Shown here piece by piece: positions 1 through 9,770 of a stretch of 48,979 bases of DNA (position 1 is the stretch's first letter; each line of letters opens with the position of its first letter). The stretch lies in NCBI GenBank assembly GCA_000697665.1, contig KL197761.1:6025-55003 (forward strand), written 5' to 3'. Both the position numbers and the translations under genes were made by a program. The stretch comes from Jaapia argillacea MUCL 33604. Taxonomy: Eukaryota; Basidiomycota; Agaricomycetes; Jaapiales; Jaapiaceae. The notes beneath the pieces are model-generated. The model searched no databases. It saw only the letters and a list, made by a program, of their open reading frames with translations, and was not told the origin of the DNA.

Positions 1-31
1 AAGCGAGAAATGGGTCCGAGGTAAGGGCAGG

Positions 32-312
32 AGAAAAGACAAGAGCTCGAAGTCGAAGACTAATGAGCCACTACTATGTGAGATAAGAGATGAGAACACT
101 GAATCAGAGTCATACCTAACGAGCCACTACTATGTGAGATAAGAGACGAGAACACAAGAGGAATCATGAGGATCGAAAAAACACTATATACGACTTGCAT
201 AGACAAAGGAGAACTGATGTCCAAGAGCCACTGAGCCCAAATCAGGCAGCAAAGCTGCCGACGTCATCTTCACCAGCATAGACTGTGATCAAAGGCTTTT
301 GATCTCTCATCT
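32..312 (-). repeat. Left direct repeat of the YR retroelement
   Basis: This matches 4494-4719 in the same orientation. Over the portion aligned with 4527-4719 I count only two differences, one of them a CpG-to-CpA change near position 206 (tgcA versus tgcG). This copy is longer because of a 56-bp tandem duplication at 61-172. It would correspond to the internal or 3' repeat of an Ngaro-type element. Confidence 0.85.
61..172. repeat. 56-bp tandem duplication within the left repeat
   Basis: A unit beginning TAA[T/C]GAGCCACTACTATG starts at 61 and again at 117. The copies share about 37 bp at their start and then diverge. The right repeat copy has only one unit. The two visible early differences (taaTgag/taaCgag and agaTgag/agaCgag) are both CpG transitions. 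Confidence 0.75.
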
Positions 313-444
313 ATGCCTTGCTCTGAGGTTGAGATGAGATTGGGTGATGCAACAAGTCCAAGGAACAGGAGAGTGAAGATTTGGGTACAAACTTGTATTG
401 TTTGGTCGCCAAAGCTCTCTCGCACAACCCAAATAGGGCCGAGC

Positions 445-1530
445 TCAAGCCAAAGGAGGAGCGAAGAGAAGGGCTGGAGGCATGGGAGGCTGAGCAGTGG
501 ACGAGGCCCAATGAAGACAAGAAGAAAGGTGTAAGACACGATCAGGAGGTAGGTCGATATAGAGCCTGTACAAATCACTACACCAGCGACCTAGGAGCTG
601 AATTTCATAATCCAAATAGCCTGCGGACGCAGCAGAAGACGCAGCACCTCGGCGGAAGCTGTGGCCAGCATACTGCGAGGAATCAAATCCCAGAGAAGCG
701 AGCCGGATCTTCAGGATGTGAACGAAATCCTTGTAGAGTAGTGGGAGACCTGCTCCATCACAAAAGAGGGGTGCTGTGGGTGATTGGGGGTGGGATCGGA
801 AAAGGTGCTGTAGAGTGCAGACAGCACAAGTGCCCTCACACCCTGCAGGAGCAATGGCAATTTGAATAGAAACACCTTTTCGAAAAGGGTCGGTCTTCGA
901 GGATGGCAAAGTGAGGCAGACACTAACAGGCTGATCGATTGAGGGAATAAACTCAACCGATCCACATGTGAGATGCTCTGTGGGATCAAACCGCTTGGAT
1001 TCCTTCACTGTGAATTCCCCCAAGCGTAGGAAGCCAGCCCACGCTGTTTTGAACGCAGCATCAATTCTGGCATTGTCCATCTGAGAACAATCACCAGAGA
1101 GTGTGATTAAGCTCTTGAGGACTGTGAGAGTGATCAGGAGCTTCTGCTTTGAGGCACGTTCACCATAAAAGCGCTTGATCCCCTGGATGAGCCGCTGAAC
1201 TGTGGGAGATTCGCATGCTTCAAAGGGTAAACCGGCATCGACATGGAGGGACCGGACAGATGCAAGGTAGCCCTTGATGGTCTTTGGCTGCAAGGCACGC
1301 TTCCCAAGGGTGGCAACCCATTCAAGAATTCCAGTGGCAGTTGCTGGCAGGAACTGACCAGGGGAGACAGCGAACTGGGGATTGAGCTGAATGAAGTCAA
1401 TGAAGGATTGTTGGCCAGTTGAATAGGATTTGCGGGTGCTGGAGGCAAGCCCATGCCAAAGAAAGAACGCCACGTCATGGGAGACGTGAGCATGTGTTTC
1501 ATACCAATGAGCTGGGACTTCGGACTGCAA
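445..1530 (-). CDS. Tyrosine recombinase of the YR retroelement
   Basis: The 361-codon ORF is a lambda-integrase-type tyrosine recombinase that would insert the circular DNA copy of the retroelement. A helical core-binding region covers about residues 1-150, and the catalytic domain follows. Visible catalytic residues are Arg169 (FLRLGEF), Lys212 (SSKTDP), the HxxR box with His290 and Arg293 (GHSFRRGAA), Trp316 (LGRW) and a tyrosine at 321 or 324 (DLYRLYI); in DIRS/Ngaro proteins the second tyrosine is usually the nucleophile. All catalytic positions are present, so the protein looks capable of activity although the neighbouring RT frame is broken. The ORF overlaps the end of the RT/RNase H reading frame, as is usual in compact YR elements. 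The N-terminal start is not certain. Confidence 0.85.
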   Translation of the reverse strand: MQSEVPAHWYETHAHVSHDVAFFLWHGLASSTRKSYSTGQQSFIDFIQLNPQFAVSPGQFLPATATGILEWVATLGKRALQPKTIKGYLASVRSLHVDAGLPFEACESPTVQRLIQGIKRFYGERASKQKLLITLTVLKSLITLSGDCSQMDNARIDAAFKTAWAGFLRLGEFTVKESKRFDPTEHLTCGSVEFIPSIDQPVSVCLTLPSSKTDPFRKGVSIQIAIAPAGCEGTCAVCTLQHLFRSHPQSPTAPLFCDGAGLPLLYKDFVHILKIRLASLGFDSSQYAGHSFRRGAASSAASAGYLDYEIQLLGRWCSDLYRLYIDLPPDRVLHLSSCLHWASSTAQPPMPPALLFAPPLA

Positions 1531-3282
1531 GGTATTTGTGGGAGGTTGGGAGCCAATGTGAACAGCTGGTTGTACTGAAAACGTGAAGCAGCATCAGCAA
1601 GTGAATTCGCTTCAGACGAAATCCAAACAGAAGAATATGAAAATTCGAGGGAAGCTGCTAGCATGGCAATGGCACGGAGAGTTGGCATGGAATAGGATGA
1701 ACGAGCTGTCTACGAATTGAGCCAGGCAACGACAGCCTGATTATCGCAGTAGAATAAAACATGCTTCCCCTTCCATAAATCGCCCCAATGAAGTATGGCT
1801 TGCAGGATTGCATATAGTTCCTTGAACTGGATATCACGGTCACGATAACGACAAGCAATTCGCAATGAGAACCAATGGTCACCATAGACACCCCCAATGA
1901 CCCTTACAACCACTGGCATCAGTATAGACTGAGATGGACTCGTCATGTGAGAGTATACGCACACCATTCCAGTGTCGGCTGAAAGTCTCCCACCAAAAGA
2001 GATCAGCACGAGCACCAGATGGGATGTGAAGTGTGGCAAAGGTTGACAAAAATTTTGTAGAGAAGTCGATGAGGCGGTGGATGAAAGTGCGAGATCTCGG
2101 AACAACCTGGCTGCAAAATTGCAGATACCCAGTCAGCTCCTGAAGTTTGTGGAGATTGCATCGCTTCCGGTGACACCACAATCGTAAGAGGTCCTGGAGG
2201 TACTCAAGCTTGTCCCCTGGCAAGCGAGCCTCCATTTGTTCAGAGTCCAGTTCGAGACCAAGAAACTCTAGTTGAGTACAAGGCCAAATTGTCTTCTGAT
2301 CTTGAAAGACAAGGCCGAGTTGTGTACCAAGGGCCATAACCCACTCAACAGCAGCATTAGCCATGGAATGGGATGCTGGATTCCCAAAGATGAGCAGAAA
2401 GTCATCCAAATGGTGCCAGAGTGCTGCTGGGATATGGCGCTCAACGATCCAGTGAAGTGCTTCAGCAAACATGTTGAAAATGTAGGGTGCATCCTTGAGG
2501 CCAAATGTGAGGACCAAGAGATAGTAGAATTGGTCTCGCCAGGTGAGACCAAGAAGATGCCAGTCTGCTGGACGGATTGGGATATGACGAAAGGCGTCCT
2601 TGAGATCAAGTTTCACAAGCAAGGAAAATGGTCCTGACTCGATAAGGTTGTCAATGGCACGCTCGAACATATCATAGCAGATGTGGGCCTCGGAATCAGG
2701 AATGCCGTTGTTCACAGATGAACCACGAGGCCAAGAGAGATGGTTGATCATCCGAAGCTTATTCGGATTACGTTTGCGACTGACCACACCCATGGGAGAG
2801 CAACAAAAGTCAGGTAGAGGAGGTGTAGGGAAGGGACCACAAAGATGCCCCTTGGCAACAAGATCTGCGATTGTCGAATCCACGAATTCGGGATGCTCAA
2901 AAGCTGACTTGAGGTTTTTGGATGGAAGCTCGAGAGTCGCACCAGAAAATCCAATATTTGCACCAAATTGTATAATTTGCAATAAGGAAGATACAAATGT
3001 TCTATCAGGATAATCCGCGAGATAATGAGCCCATGCTGAATGGTTGAGAGGACACTGAACGATAGGAGGAGGGGTATTGAAGGAGTAGGGTATGTTACAG
3101 CGGGGATCGGAGTTTGGACAAGTGGGAGGAATGCAGAAAGGAGGGAACTGCCCTGCAGCTGGCAGCAATGACAGAGACGAAGACGAGGGAGCCAGGACGG
3201 GATGATCTACCAATTGGTGCTGTGGCTTCGAGCGAGCAGCACGGCGGCGACGAGAAGCAGTACTTCTCACTCTGCCTAGCAC
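1531..3282 (-). pseudogene. Reverse transcriptase/RNase H of the YR retroelement, broken
   Basis: The open part (3282 to 1879) encodes a reverse transcriptase. It shows the fingers motif KLDLKDAFRHIP, the LTFGLKDAPYIF block and the catalytic HLDDFLLI box, a DIRS-type variant of YxDD. RNase H follows with YTDASG, but near 1890 the frame shifts. The homologous reading continues in another frame with the second RNase H motif (DNQAVVAWL) until a TAG at about 1710. After that stop the same frame continues with a third RNase H block (SEANSLADAASR). One frameshift and one premature stop therefore inactivate the polyprotein. The end chosen here is the boundary with the recombinase ORF and is approximate. 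Confidence 0.8.
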
Positions 3283-4359
3283 CTAAGCAGATTTAGGTTG
3301 CGTACAGGATTTCCCAACATGCCCAGCCGTGAGGCACTTCCGACAAACATGGGCTCGACCAAATGGACATGGAGTGGTGCAGATGCCATCATTAAACCAA
3401 TAGCAGGGCTGCTCACCAACAGGCTTGCTCAGTGGGGCTTTTCGAAGGGACTTGGCTGGTGTCCCATCCGAAGAAGTCTTCGAGTGCCCGTAGAGGTGCT
3501 TGTCCATCAATTGGGAGTCAGTACGACCCCAACCTGAGTAGTCTCCAGAGACCATCTCCTGCCAACGGTAGCAGTGGAAGTTGAGGTGGTACTCAACAAC
3601 AGCAGTCCATGCATAACGCTGATGGAGGTCAAGAAGGTGTGTGATGTACTGACCATGAGCCACGGACAGGTCGCGAGTCTGGAGTGCATTACCTGAGGAA
3701 GCAGCGAATGTGACGAGGATGTTAAAGTAGAGTAGGAGGGGTGTGAGGAGGGAGTTAAGGGAAGGGTAGTCCTTGACTGTGCCTGCTTGCGATGTGACAA
3801 CAAGTTGGCCATTGACAAACTCGACCTGCGAGGCGAGTTCCGACTTATCGGTGCGAAAGCAGGAGTCCAATTTGATAAGGTCTTGTGGCTTGAACGTGTG
3901 CCGTGCGATCTCCAGCAGCATACTCCCCTTGATGGTAGGAAAAAGACTAGTGATTGACTTACTATCTGAGGTGTTACTGGAGACAAAAGGTGGCATCTGC
4001 TGGTCAACAGCGACTGCCGGCTCGGGTGCCACCCAAGTGGCTCCAGCCGAGTTTGCCTGAGACTGGAAATATGCCAGCATCGTTGCCATGAGAACATTGG
4101 GATCGACTGGTGGGGCCGGAGGGGCACCTGTACCAGAACTAGAACCGGATGGTGGGGCTGGAGGAGCACCCAAACCAGCATTGGAACTGGATGCACCAGG
4201 GGTGGCATCATCAGCCATTGTAGTATGCGAGGGAGGTGGATCGGTCTCAGGGGTATGCGAGGGTACAGGATCAAGCTCCGGGGTGAATTTGGGATGAGAA
4301 GGATGAGTTTTGTGAGACAAACGAGACAGGTGAGGAATTCGTGATCCGGAAGGGATCAA
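3283..4359 (-). CDS. Gag-like protein of the YR retroelement
   Basis: The 358-codon ORF precedes RT and is Pro/Ser-rich at its N terminus. It has a helical middle region and ends in two cysteine clusters: a CCCH-like finger (CYWFNDGICTTPCPFGRAH) followed directly by a CCHC knuckle (CRKCLTAGHVGKSC). This is the usual layout of gag-like proteins in basidiomycete YR elements, where the knuckles bind the RNA template. An internal methionine (MADDATPG, about residue 48) may be the real start. Its stop (TAG, 3283-3285) abuts the start of the RT frame, with no spacer. Confidence 0.75.
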   Translation of the reverse strand: MIPSGSRIPHLSRLSHKTHPSHPKFTPELDPVPSHTPETDPPPSHTTMADDATPGASSSNAGLGAPPAPPSGSSSGTGAPPAPPVDPNVLMATMLAYFQSQANSAGATWVAPEPAVAVDQQMPPFVSSNTSDSKSITSLFPTIKGSMLLEIARHTFKPQDLIKLDSCFRTDKSELASQVEFVNGQLVVTSQAGTVKDYPSLNSLLTPLLLYFNILVTFAASSGNALQTRDLSVAHGQYITHLLDLHQRYAWTAVVEYHLNFHCYRWQEMVSGDYSGWGRTDSQLMDKHLYGHSKTSSDGTPAKSLRKAPLSKPVGEQPCYWFNDGICTTPCPFGRAHVCRKCLTAGHVGKSCTQPKSA

Positions 4360-4493
4360 ATTATCGGACCAGGGAATTTGGTGTTCTGCGACAGGGGTAG
4401 TTTCGTTTCTGGACAGAAATTGACCGTTGGCAGCTCAAGGAGGGATAGACTGAAGTGTAGAAGACCTCGAAGAGTGCTGTGAAGCCGTTGCTG

Positions 4494-4719
4494 CAGAAAA
4501 GATGAGAGCTCGAAGTCGAAGACTAACGAGCCACTACTATGTGAGATAAGAGACGAGAACACAAGAGGAATCATGAGGATCGAAAAAACACTATATACGA
4601 CTTGCGTAGACAAAGGAGAACTGATGTCCAAGAGCCACTGAGCCCAAATCAGGCAGCAAAGCTGCCGACGTCATCTTCACCAGCATAGACTGTGATCAAA
4701 GGCATTTGATCTCTCATCT
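4494..4719 (-). repeat. Right direct repeat (5' end) of the YR retroelement
   Basis: This is the direct copy of the left repeat and forms the 5' end of the element on the minus strand. Homology ends abruptly at 4719. The next 165 bp are the promoter and leader of the glutathione transferase gene. Confidence 0.85.
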
Positions 4720-4782
4720 CCCCGACTCGGATGCTGCGTAAAAGCTTTCCTTCTCGACACCTCAGCCTCTACCAATCCTCAC

Positions 4783-4790
4783 TATATAAG
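4783..4790 (+). promoter_or_regulatory. TATA box of the glutathione transferase gene
   Basis: TATATAAG lies 95 bp before the ATG at 4885 in a CT-rich stretch, typical of fungal core promoters. The retroelement ends only 64 bp upstream, so nearly all upstream regulatory sequence has been displaced or replaced by the element. Confidence 0.6.
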
Positions 4791-4884
4791 ATCTCTCGTA
4801 CCACCACCTCACCCCAAATCACCCTATCACATCTCAACGAGAACGATTAGCAAAGACGTTAGCCTCCAAGCTGATATTAGCAAG

Positions 4885-6292
4885 ATGGGTAGTCAGCCTG
4901 ATGGGTCGTTCAAAAGAGCTCCTGCATCTTTTAGGAATACCATTGAGAAGGGTGGAAAGTTTGAGCCGGAGGGTGGTACGTTGACATCCGATCTCGCATT
5001 CCATCTACTTGACATGGGGTACACTAGATCGTTACCACCTTTATGTTTCATACGCTTGTCGTATGTCTGGTTATCCATCCATTCTGGCCTCGTGTCGAGG
5101 CTGAGCAAAATGAACAGCTTGGGCAACCAGGACCTTGATAGTCTGGAAACTCAAAGGGTTGGAAGCTCTCATCTGTAAGTTTTCTATCCCCCCCCTCTCG
5201 TCATACTACTCACCGCATTTGCTTGCATCAGCCATGTCAGTCGTATCTCCCCATATGGGCTCCAGCGGCTGGCCATTTGCAAGCGTCGACCAATTCCCCT
5301 GCGCTGATATCGACCCCCTATACAACTCCCAACACGTCAAAGACCTCTACCTCCGCTGCGAACCCAACTACAACGGACGGTACGTCCCTCTCTCCCCTCC
5401 AATCTACTATATGCGCTTGTGATGTTCATGCACGTGTGTATAGGTTCACAGTCCCTGTCCTATGGGATAAGAAACACGAAACGATAGTGAACAACAAATC
5501 ATCCGAGATAATCCGCATCTTCAACTCCGCTTTTAACCATCTCATTCCTAAAGAAAAAGTTGAAGTTGATATTTATCCAGAGAGGTTGAGGGCGGAGATT
5601 GATGGGGTTAATGAGTGGGTTTATGATACCGTTAATAGTGCGTCTCTCCTTCTGTCTCCCTTCCATCTTCCGTCCCCGTCTTCCTACTCCCAAATCCCGA
5701 ATCCACGCAACTCAACCCTTCCCCCCTCCAGACGGCGTATACAAATCGGGCTTCGCTACAACCCAACAAGCCTATGAATCAAATGTAGTTCCCCTCTTCG
5801 ACTCCCTCGACCGCCTCGAAAAGATGCTTGAAGGAAAGAGTACCTCGTTGGCGACCAACTCACCAAAGCTGATGTTCGACTTTGGGTTACCATCGTTCGT
5901 CCTCTACACTATGAGAGTGACGGGCATTTCGTTACTGAATTTGGGATGTAGATCCGGTTCGACCCTGTGTATGTTGGTCATTTCAAGTGCAATATCAGGA
6001 CTATCCGGGGCAGGTATGCCGCTATCAACAAGTACGCACCTCCTTCCTTCCTTCCTTCCTTCCTCCTTTCCCTTCTTCCCTTCCTCGCCCCCTTCTGGCG
6101 CACCTTTCGTTCCCCGAACAAACATTAACACCTCTCTATAGATGGATGAAAAAACTATACTGGACAAACCCTGCTTTCAAAGATTCCACCGATTTCGATC
6201 ACATCAAAACCAGCTATTACTGGTCCCACCCTTCAGTCAACCCGACTCACATCATACCCGTCGGACCCATTCCTAACATCGAACCGCTGTAA
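4885..6292 (+). CDS. ECM4-like omega-class glutathione S-transferase / glutathionyl-hydroquinone reductase
   Basis: This cytosolic-type enzyme uses glutathione to reduce S-glutathionylated quinones and related conjugates. Exons read 4885-4975, 5028-5060, 5118-5174, 5232-5379, 5444-5637, 5732-5894, 5952-6031 and 6142-6292, with seven introns of 52-110 nt. The catalytic cysteine sits in CPWATR (Cys41), preceded by YHLYVSYA. Other family blocks are SVVSPHMGSSGWPFA, FTVPVLWDKK, SSEIIRIFNSAF and the C-terminal WMKKLYWTNPAF. Exon lengths sum to 917 nt, one base short of 306 codons. A base is missing at about 5838-5840, where the frame must change to reach YLVGDQLTKADVRLWV. Either this is a sequencing error or the gene is freshly broken. 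The whole rest of the protein is well preserved. Confidence 0.88.
5838..5841 (+). other. Single-base deletion (frameshift) in the glutathione transferase
   Basis: Reading GAA GGA AAG AG/TAC CTC shows that two bases stand where the family has one codon (usually Thr) between LEGK and YLVGDQL. No intron can fit. All seven intron phases are consistent with the rest of the gene only if one base is restored here. Confidence 0.75.
6039..6066 (+). repeat. (CTTC)n microsatellite in the last GST intron
   Basis: A short run of CTTC units followed by pyrimidine-rich sequence lies within the 110-nt intron 6032-6141. It makes this the longest intron of the gene. Confidence 0.8.
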
Positions 6293-6458
6293 ATTTACCT
6301 CAAAACCTGAACCAGGAACTATGATAGGTGGAGTGGAACACCGACTCCCAGCGTCGCGACTGCGCCATGAATCAGGGGTGGGATAGGATCTGAAGGAGGT
6401 GATTGCGAGAGGGTTGTGCTAATGTGTGGACAACGGTTCGTGCGAGGATGGCTCACTC

Positions 6459-6690
6459 AATTCATGACTGTTGGCCATGTGATCCTCTTATGTTTTGTGC
6501 ATCTCATGGACGACCTCTGAACTATTCCCCTATGCAGCTACCCGTCCCACCAAAAGCCGGAGAACTTGGCTAGCCAGTGGCCGGGGTATGAACAGATGTG
6601 GTGTGGGTCGAGTAAGTTGGGTACGACATGAACGAGACCGAGGACGACGGTGAGGAGGATGGCAAATTGGGCCAACTCAGATTGTTGTAC
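6459..6690 (+). repeat. Dispersed repeat, copy 1 (partner at 46063-46290)
   Basis: About 230 bp match 46063-46290 in the same orientation. Shared blocks include CATGGACGACCTCTGAAC, ACTTGGCTAGCCA and GTGTGGGTCGAGTA. Identity is roughly 75-80% by eye, so the copies are old. No coding sequence or terminal inverted repeat is apparent. Copy 2 sits exactly where the P450 remnant loses its 5' end. It may be a short non-autonomous element or a fragment of a larger one. Confidence 0.7.
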
Positions 6691-9060
6691 GAGTTCCACG
6701 ATGGCCACGGTGGAGAACGTGGAAGGAGCTTGAAGAGCAGCGAGGTGGTTGTTTGCACAGGTCCAAGTCGTCTGTCATGTGTACGGGTATGATGAATTGG
6801 GTTGAACTTAGGGAACTCGATCAATAGCCACAACATTGGACAAGGTCCTGCGATGAGAATCTCGTGTTGGTTCGACCACGACGCCAACGGAACCGTTCTG
6901 CTCCTCCCACCAACTAGTAATGCTCAAGGACGCCAGCACCATTGCTAGATACTTCAACATGTCGTTGTGGATTTTCTTCCCCCCACCCTCGGAGTGCACA
7001 AATACCAGGCCATTCAAGTTATTCACGTTCAATGTCCCAGGCGCTGGGAACTGCAGTCGCTGGCTTTGAATTATGGCTTGAGGCTGCGGGGCGGTTCTTG
7101 CGGTGTTCATGCACTTGTTGATCATCCCTATGTCACCTGTTGTTAATGTCGTTGGCGGTGTATACGGATCCGTTCCATCCTTGGTTACCTTACAGAGGGA
7201 CGACGATTCGACAACATACTTAGTACGTCTCCCCTTCGAACTCGAACACGTTGGCAAATCGTCAAATGGTGTGTTGTCATCCATTCAAGTGACCCGTCGC
7301 TATGCATGAACTCTGCCACCAACAGAAAATGGCGCTCTGACGGGACATGAGGCGTGAGCGGAACAACCAGTCAAGTATGTATATATCGCGTCACGGGCGT
7401 GCCTCTTGTATCAAGCATGAAGGTATTGGTCTTTGACACCGCCTACCACACCTGAAAGTATAGTTTGATATATTAGAGCATGGGTCATCCACACACCCCG
7501 CGTTAAGTACGATTCGCCGAGACACGACGAGGGATAGCCCTCACCTCTACCTCTCCACCTCACCCGACCATGAACAGTATGGTGCCAAATCGCAAGAACG
7601 AACATTTCTGAAGAGTTATACCCTAGTCTACCAGAACGAATCTGCTCGACGAGCACAGTAACGAAGTAGGAAACACCAGATCTTCAAAATTTAGGGCACA
7701 ACGGCACATCGGTGAAGGAGTGAGGTTAAAAACCCACTTCATACAGTGAGATGGGACAACGTAACAAGGTTATCATCATCTATCTCTTTCGAAACCTTAT
7801 CAAGAACGATTGAATATGGACGTCGCAAGGCCGCAACGATCCAGGGAGTCGGATGACGGAGTTTTGAGACAGAGAGTACCTGAATGCTGAATACGCGAAG
7901 CAGCGTAAGAGCAAAACTCGCAGATTCTGTTGGACAACTTACCTAGGAGATTGCACGATGAGGGAGCCACATATTCGAGATTCTAGGGGTTGGACATCGT
8001 GGCGGAAATTGGATCTCGAAGCAAGATTTGGGGTGTATGTGTGAAGAACCTCTCACAATTACTTTGTGGAACACCCCACCTAGCGCAGTAACACGACGTC
8101 CGAGTCGCAGGAACCAACGAAAGGCGACGAGACAGGTCATTGTCTTCTGAAGAGAAAGCCCCACACTCCGGTCTCGGGAGGGCTTGTGTCCATCCGAGGG
8201 TCGGGTAAGGAGATGCTGGGATGCAACAAAGGTGTGAACAACGGTAATGAGTGAGGCCGAGCTAGATACGTCGGGATACTAGGCTTATAACAGTGCATTC
8301 GTGTTTGGAATGAGGAACGACACATCTTGTGTTGCAAGGTGGGGAGGTACATAGACAAAAAGCCTCCGATCAGAGACTCAGGTTGGCGACTTGGCAAATG
8401 TGATCGTAAGGAGCGGATAAGTCGGAATTGACCTGACAGAACAAATCATGCATGCACATACCTGGATCGTAGTCGTGCAACAAAGTTCCTTCTCACTCCT
8501 CAGAATTTCTCAGACGCACAACCAATCAGACTTGGTGTCTCCACAGACCAGCCAAGCACATCACATGGTCTTGCCCCTCGCAAGACACTAGATAATCACT
8601 GGCAATCCCGACGTGCATCTAGTGATGTATATTGAAGGTATATCCTCTCCGTCAGTGGGTGGAGAGCGTTGGGTGGTCGATAAGGATAGGTGAAATGGTC
8701 GGGGGTGGTTCTGAAGTGAAGACATTTCTGGTACAGAACCTGGGTCACTAAGCAACCCATTTGGAACCCGCGGGATAACCGTTGACGGTGGGCACATGGA
8801 AACCATTGAGAATCGTGATAGTGAGGCTGTGGCCAAGGTGGGGGACACATAGGTGATGAGGTGACGGAAGGTGATGCAGCGAGTTTGAGGGAAGCAATGA
8901 CGACCTCGGTCAAATCCGCGGGAAAGCAGGATCAGGCACGAGGAGAGATGGGTGTTACGGGCTTCTGAACGTCATTCTCGGAGATTGGGGGTGGGTGATG
9001 GACTGGCGCCGTTGATACTGTTGACCTGAGGGAGAGGGGCGTGGAGGTGAGGATTGAGGT
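6691..9060. other. No recognisable gene
   Basis: The longest open frame is 7284-6808 on the minus strand, 158 codons beginning MDDNTPFDDLP. It is read straight through with no splice structure and I recognise no family. Its composition is not clearly coding. Other frames here are short and overlap one another on both strands. The stretch is probably decayed intergenic sequence. Confidence 0.5.
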
Positions 9061-9770
9061 GGGACAGCATTAGGTTGCATACTTGGCATACCGGAACGAT
9101 TCGTCAGTCGTAAGCCTCCATTCGATGAGATATGACGGCTTGGGGGCAACTACATTGAGATCGGAGTGCCATTGGTTGTCATTACTTGGTGCAATGCAGC
9201 GATCGGCGGGGGCTCATTGTATTGTGGGCGAGGGTCCCTGTCTGAAAGGAAGGGACATCATCCATCGACAGTCAGACGCATTGACACGATAGATGCATCC
9301 GTATTCAGGTTCTGATGACCAAGGTCCCCTAACAAGGTCATCCTCTGTCGTAAATACCTACACGACTCATCAGTACCGAGTGTCAAGAGGAGACAATAAC
9401 GTACTTGGCATGCCATTTATCGACCACAACGCGATCCTGTTCCCTCGGCGCCTTTCAATCCCACAGCTGGCCCGTCGTCACCGTCGTCAAATCGACATGG
9501 ATTGGATGAACACCATGCATGGTCACAGACCCACAGTCATCCTCATCCACTTATAACAGCCGATCTACCACATAACTCCCGTCGTCCCAACAGGAGCAGC
9601 GATGACCTGAAATGACATGTCAGTACCAAGCAATATGGGAATAGAAGAGAACGCACCTTGGTATCCCATTTGTCAACCAGGAACATGGTGGCATTCCCAA
9701 TCCCACAGCTGGCCCGTTGTCGTCAAACCGCCATTGGTCAGATATGGTCACGGTCACCTGGAGATATGTC
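9060..9770 (-). repeat. Degenerate repeated exon-like units
   Basis: Three places share a CTTGGNATNCC block followed by similar sequence (about 9078, 9402 and 9655). The last two are longer copies that also share CAATCCCACAGCTGGCCCGT, about 250 bp apart. Read on the minus strand, both longer copies give TTGQLWDW followed by a DKW.xK end just before a GT splice-like site. They could be relics of repeated exons of one gene or a local tandem duplication. Stops and frame changes make them non-functional, and I cannot name the source protein. Confidence 0.4.

Larger units (their letters stand above)
1..4719 (-). mobile_element. Tyrosine-recombinase retrotransposon (Ngaro/DIRS-like)
   Basis: On the minus strand the element carries, in order, a gag-like ORF, a reverse transcriptase/RNase H ORF and a tyrosine recombinase ORF. 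That order and the recombinase in place of an integrase define YR retroelements. A roughly 225-bp sequence occurs in direct orientation at both ends (32-312 and 4494-4719), which suits the split direct repeats of Ngaro elements better than the inverted repeats of DIRS elements. The far (3') end lies left of the window, so the whole repeat pattern cannot be seen. The right end is sharp: similarity between the repeat copies stops after position 4719. No target duplication is expected for this class. The copy is defective because the RT/RNase H frame has a frameshift and a stop. Confidence 0.85.
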
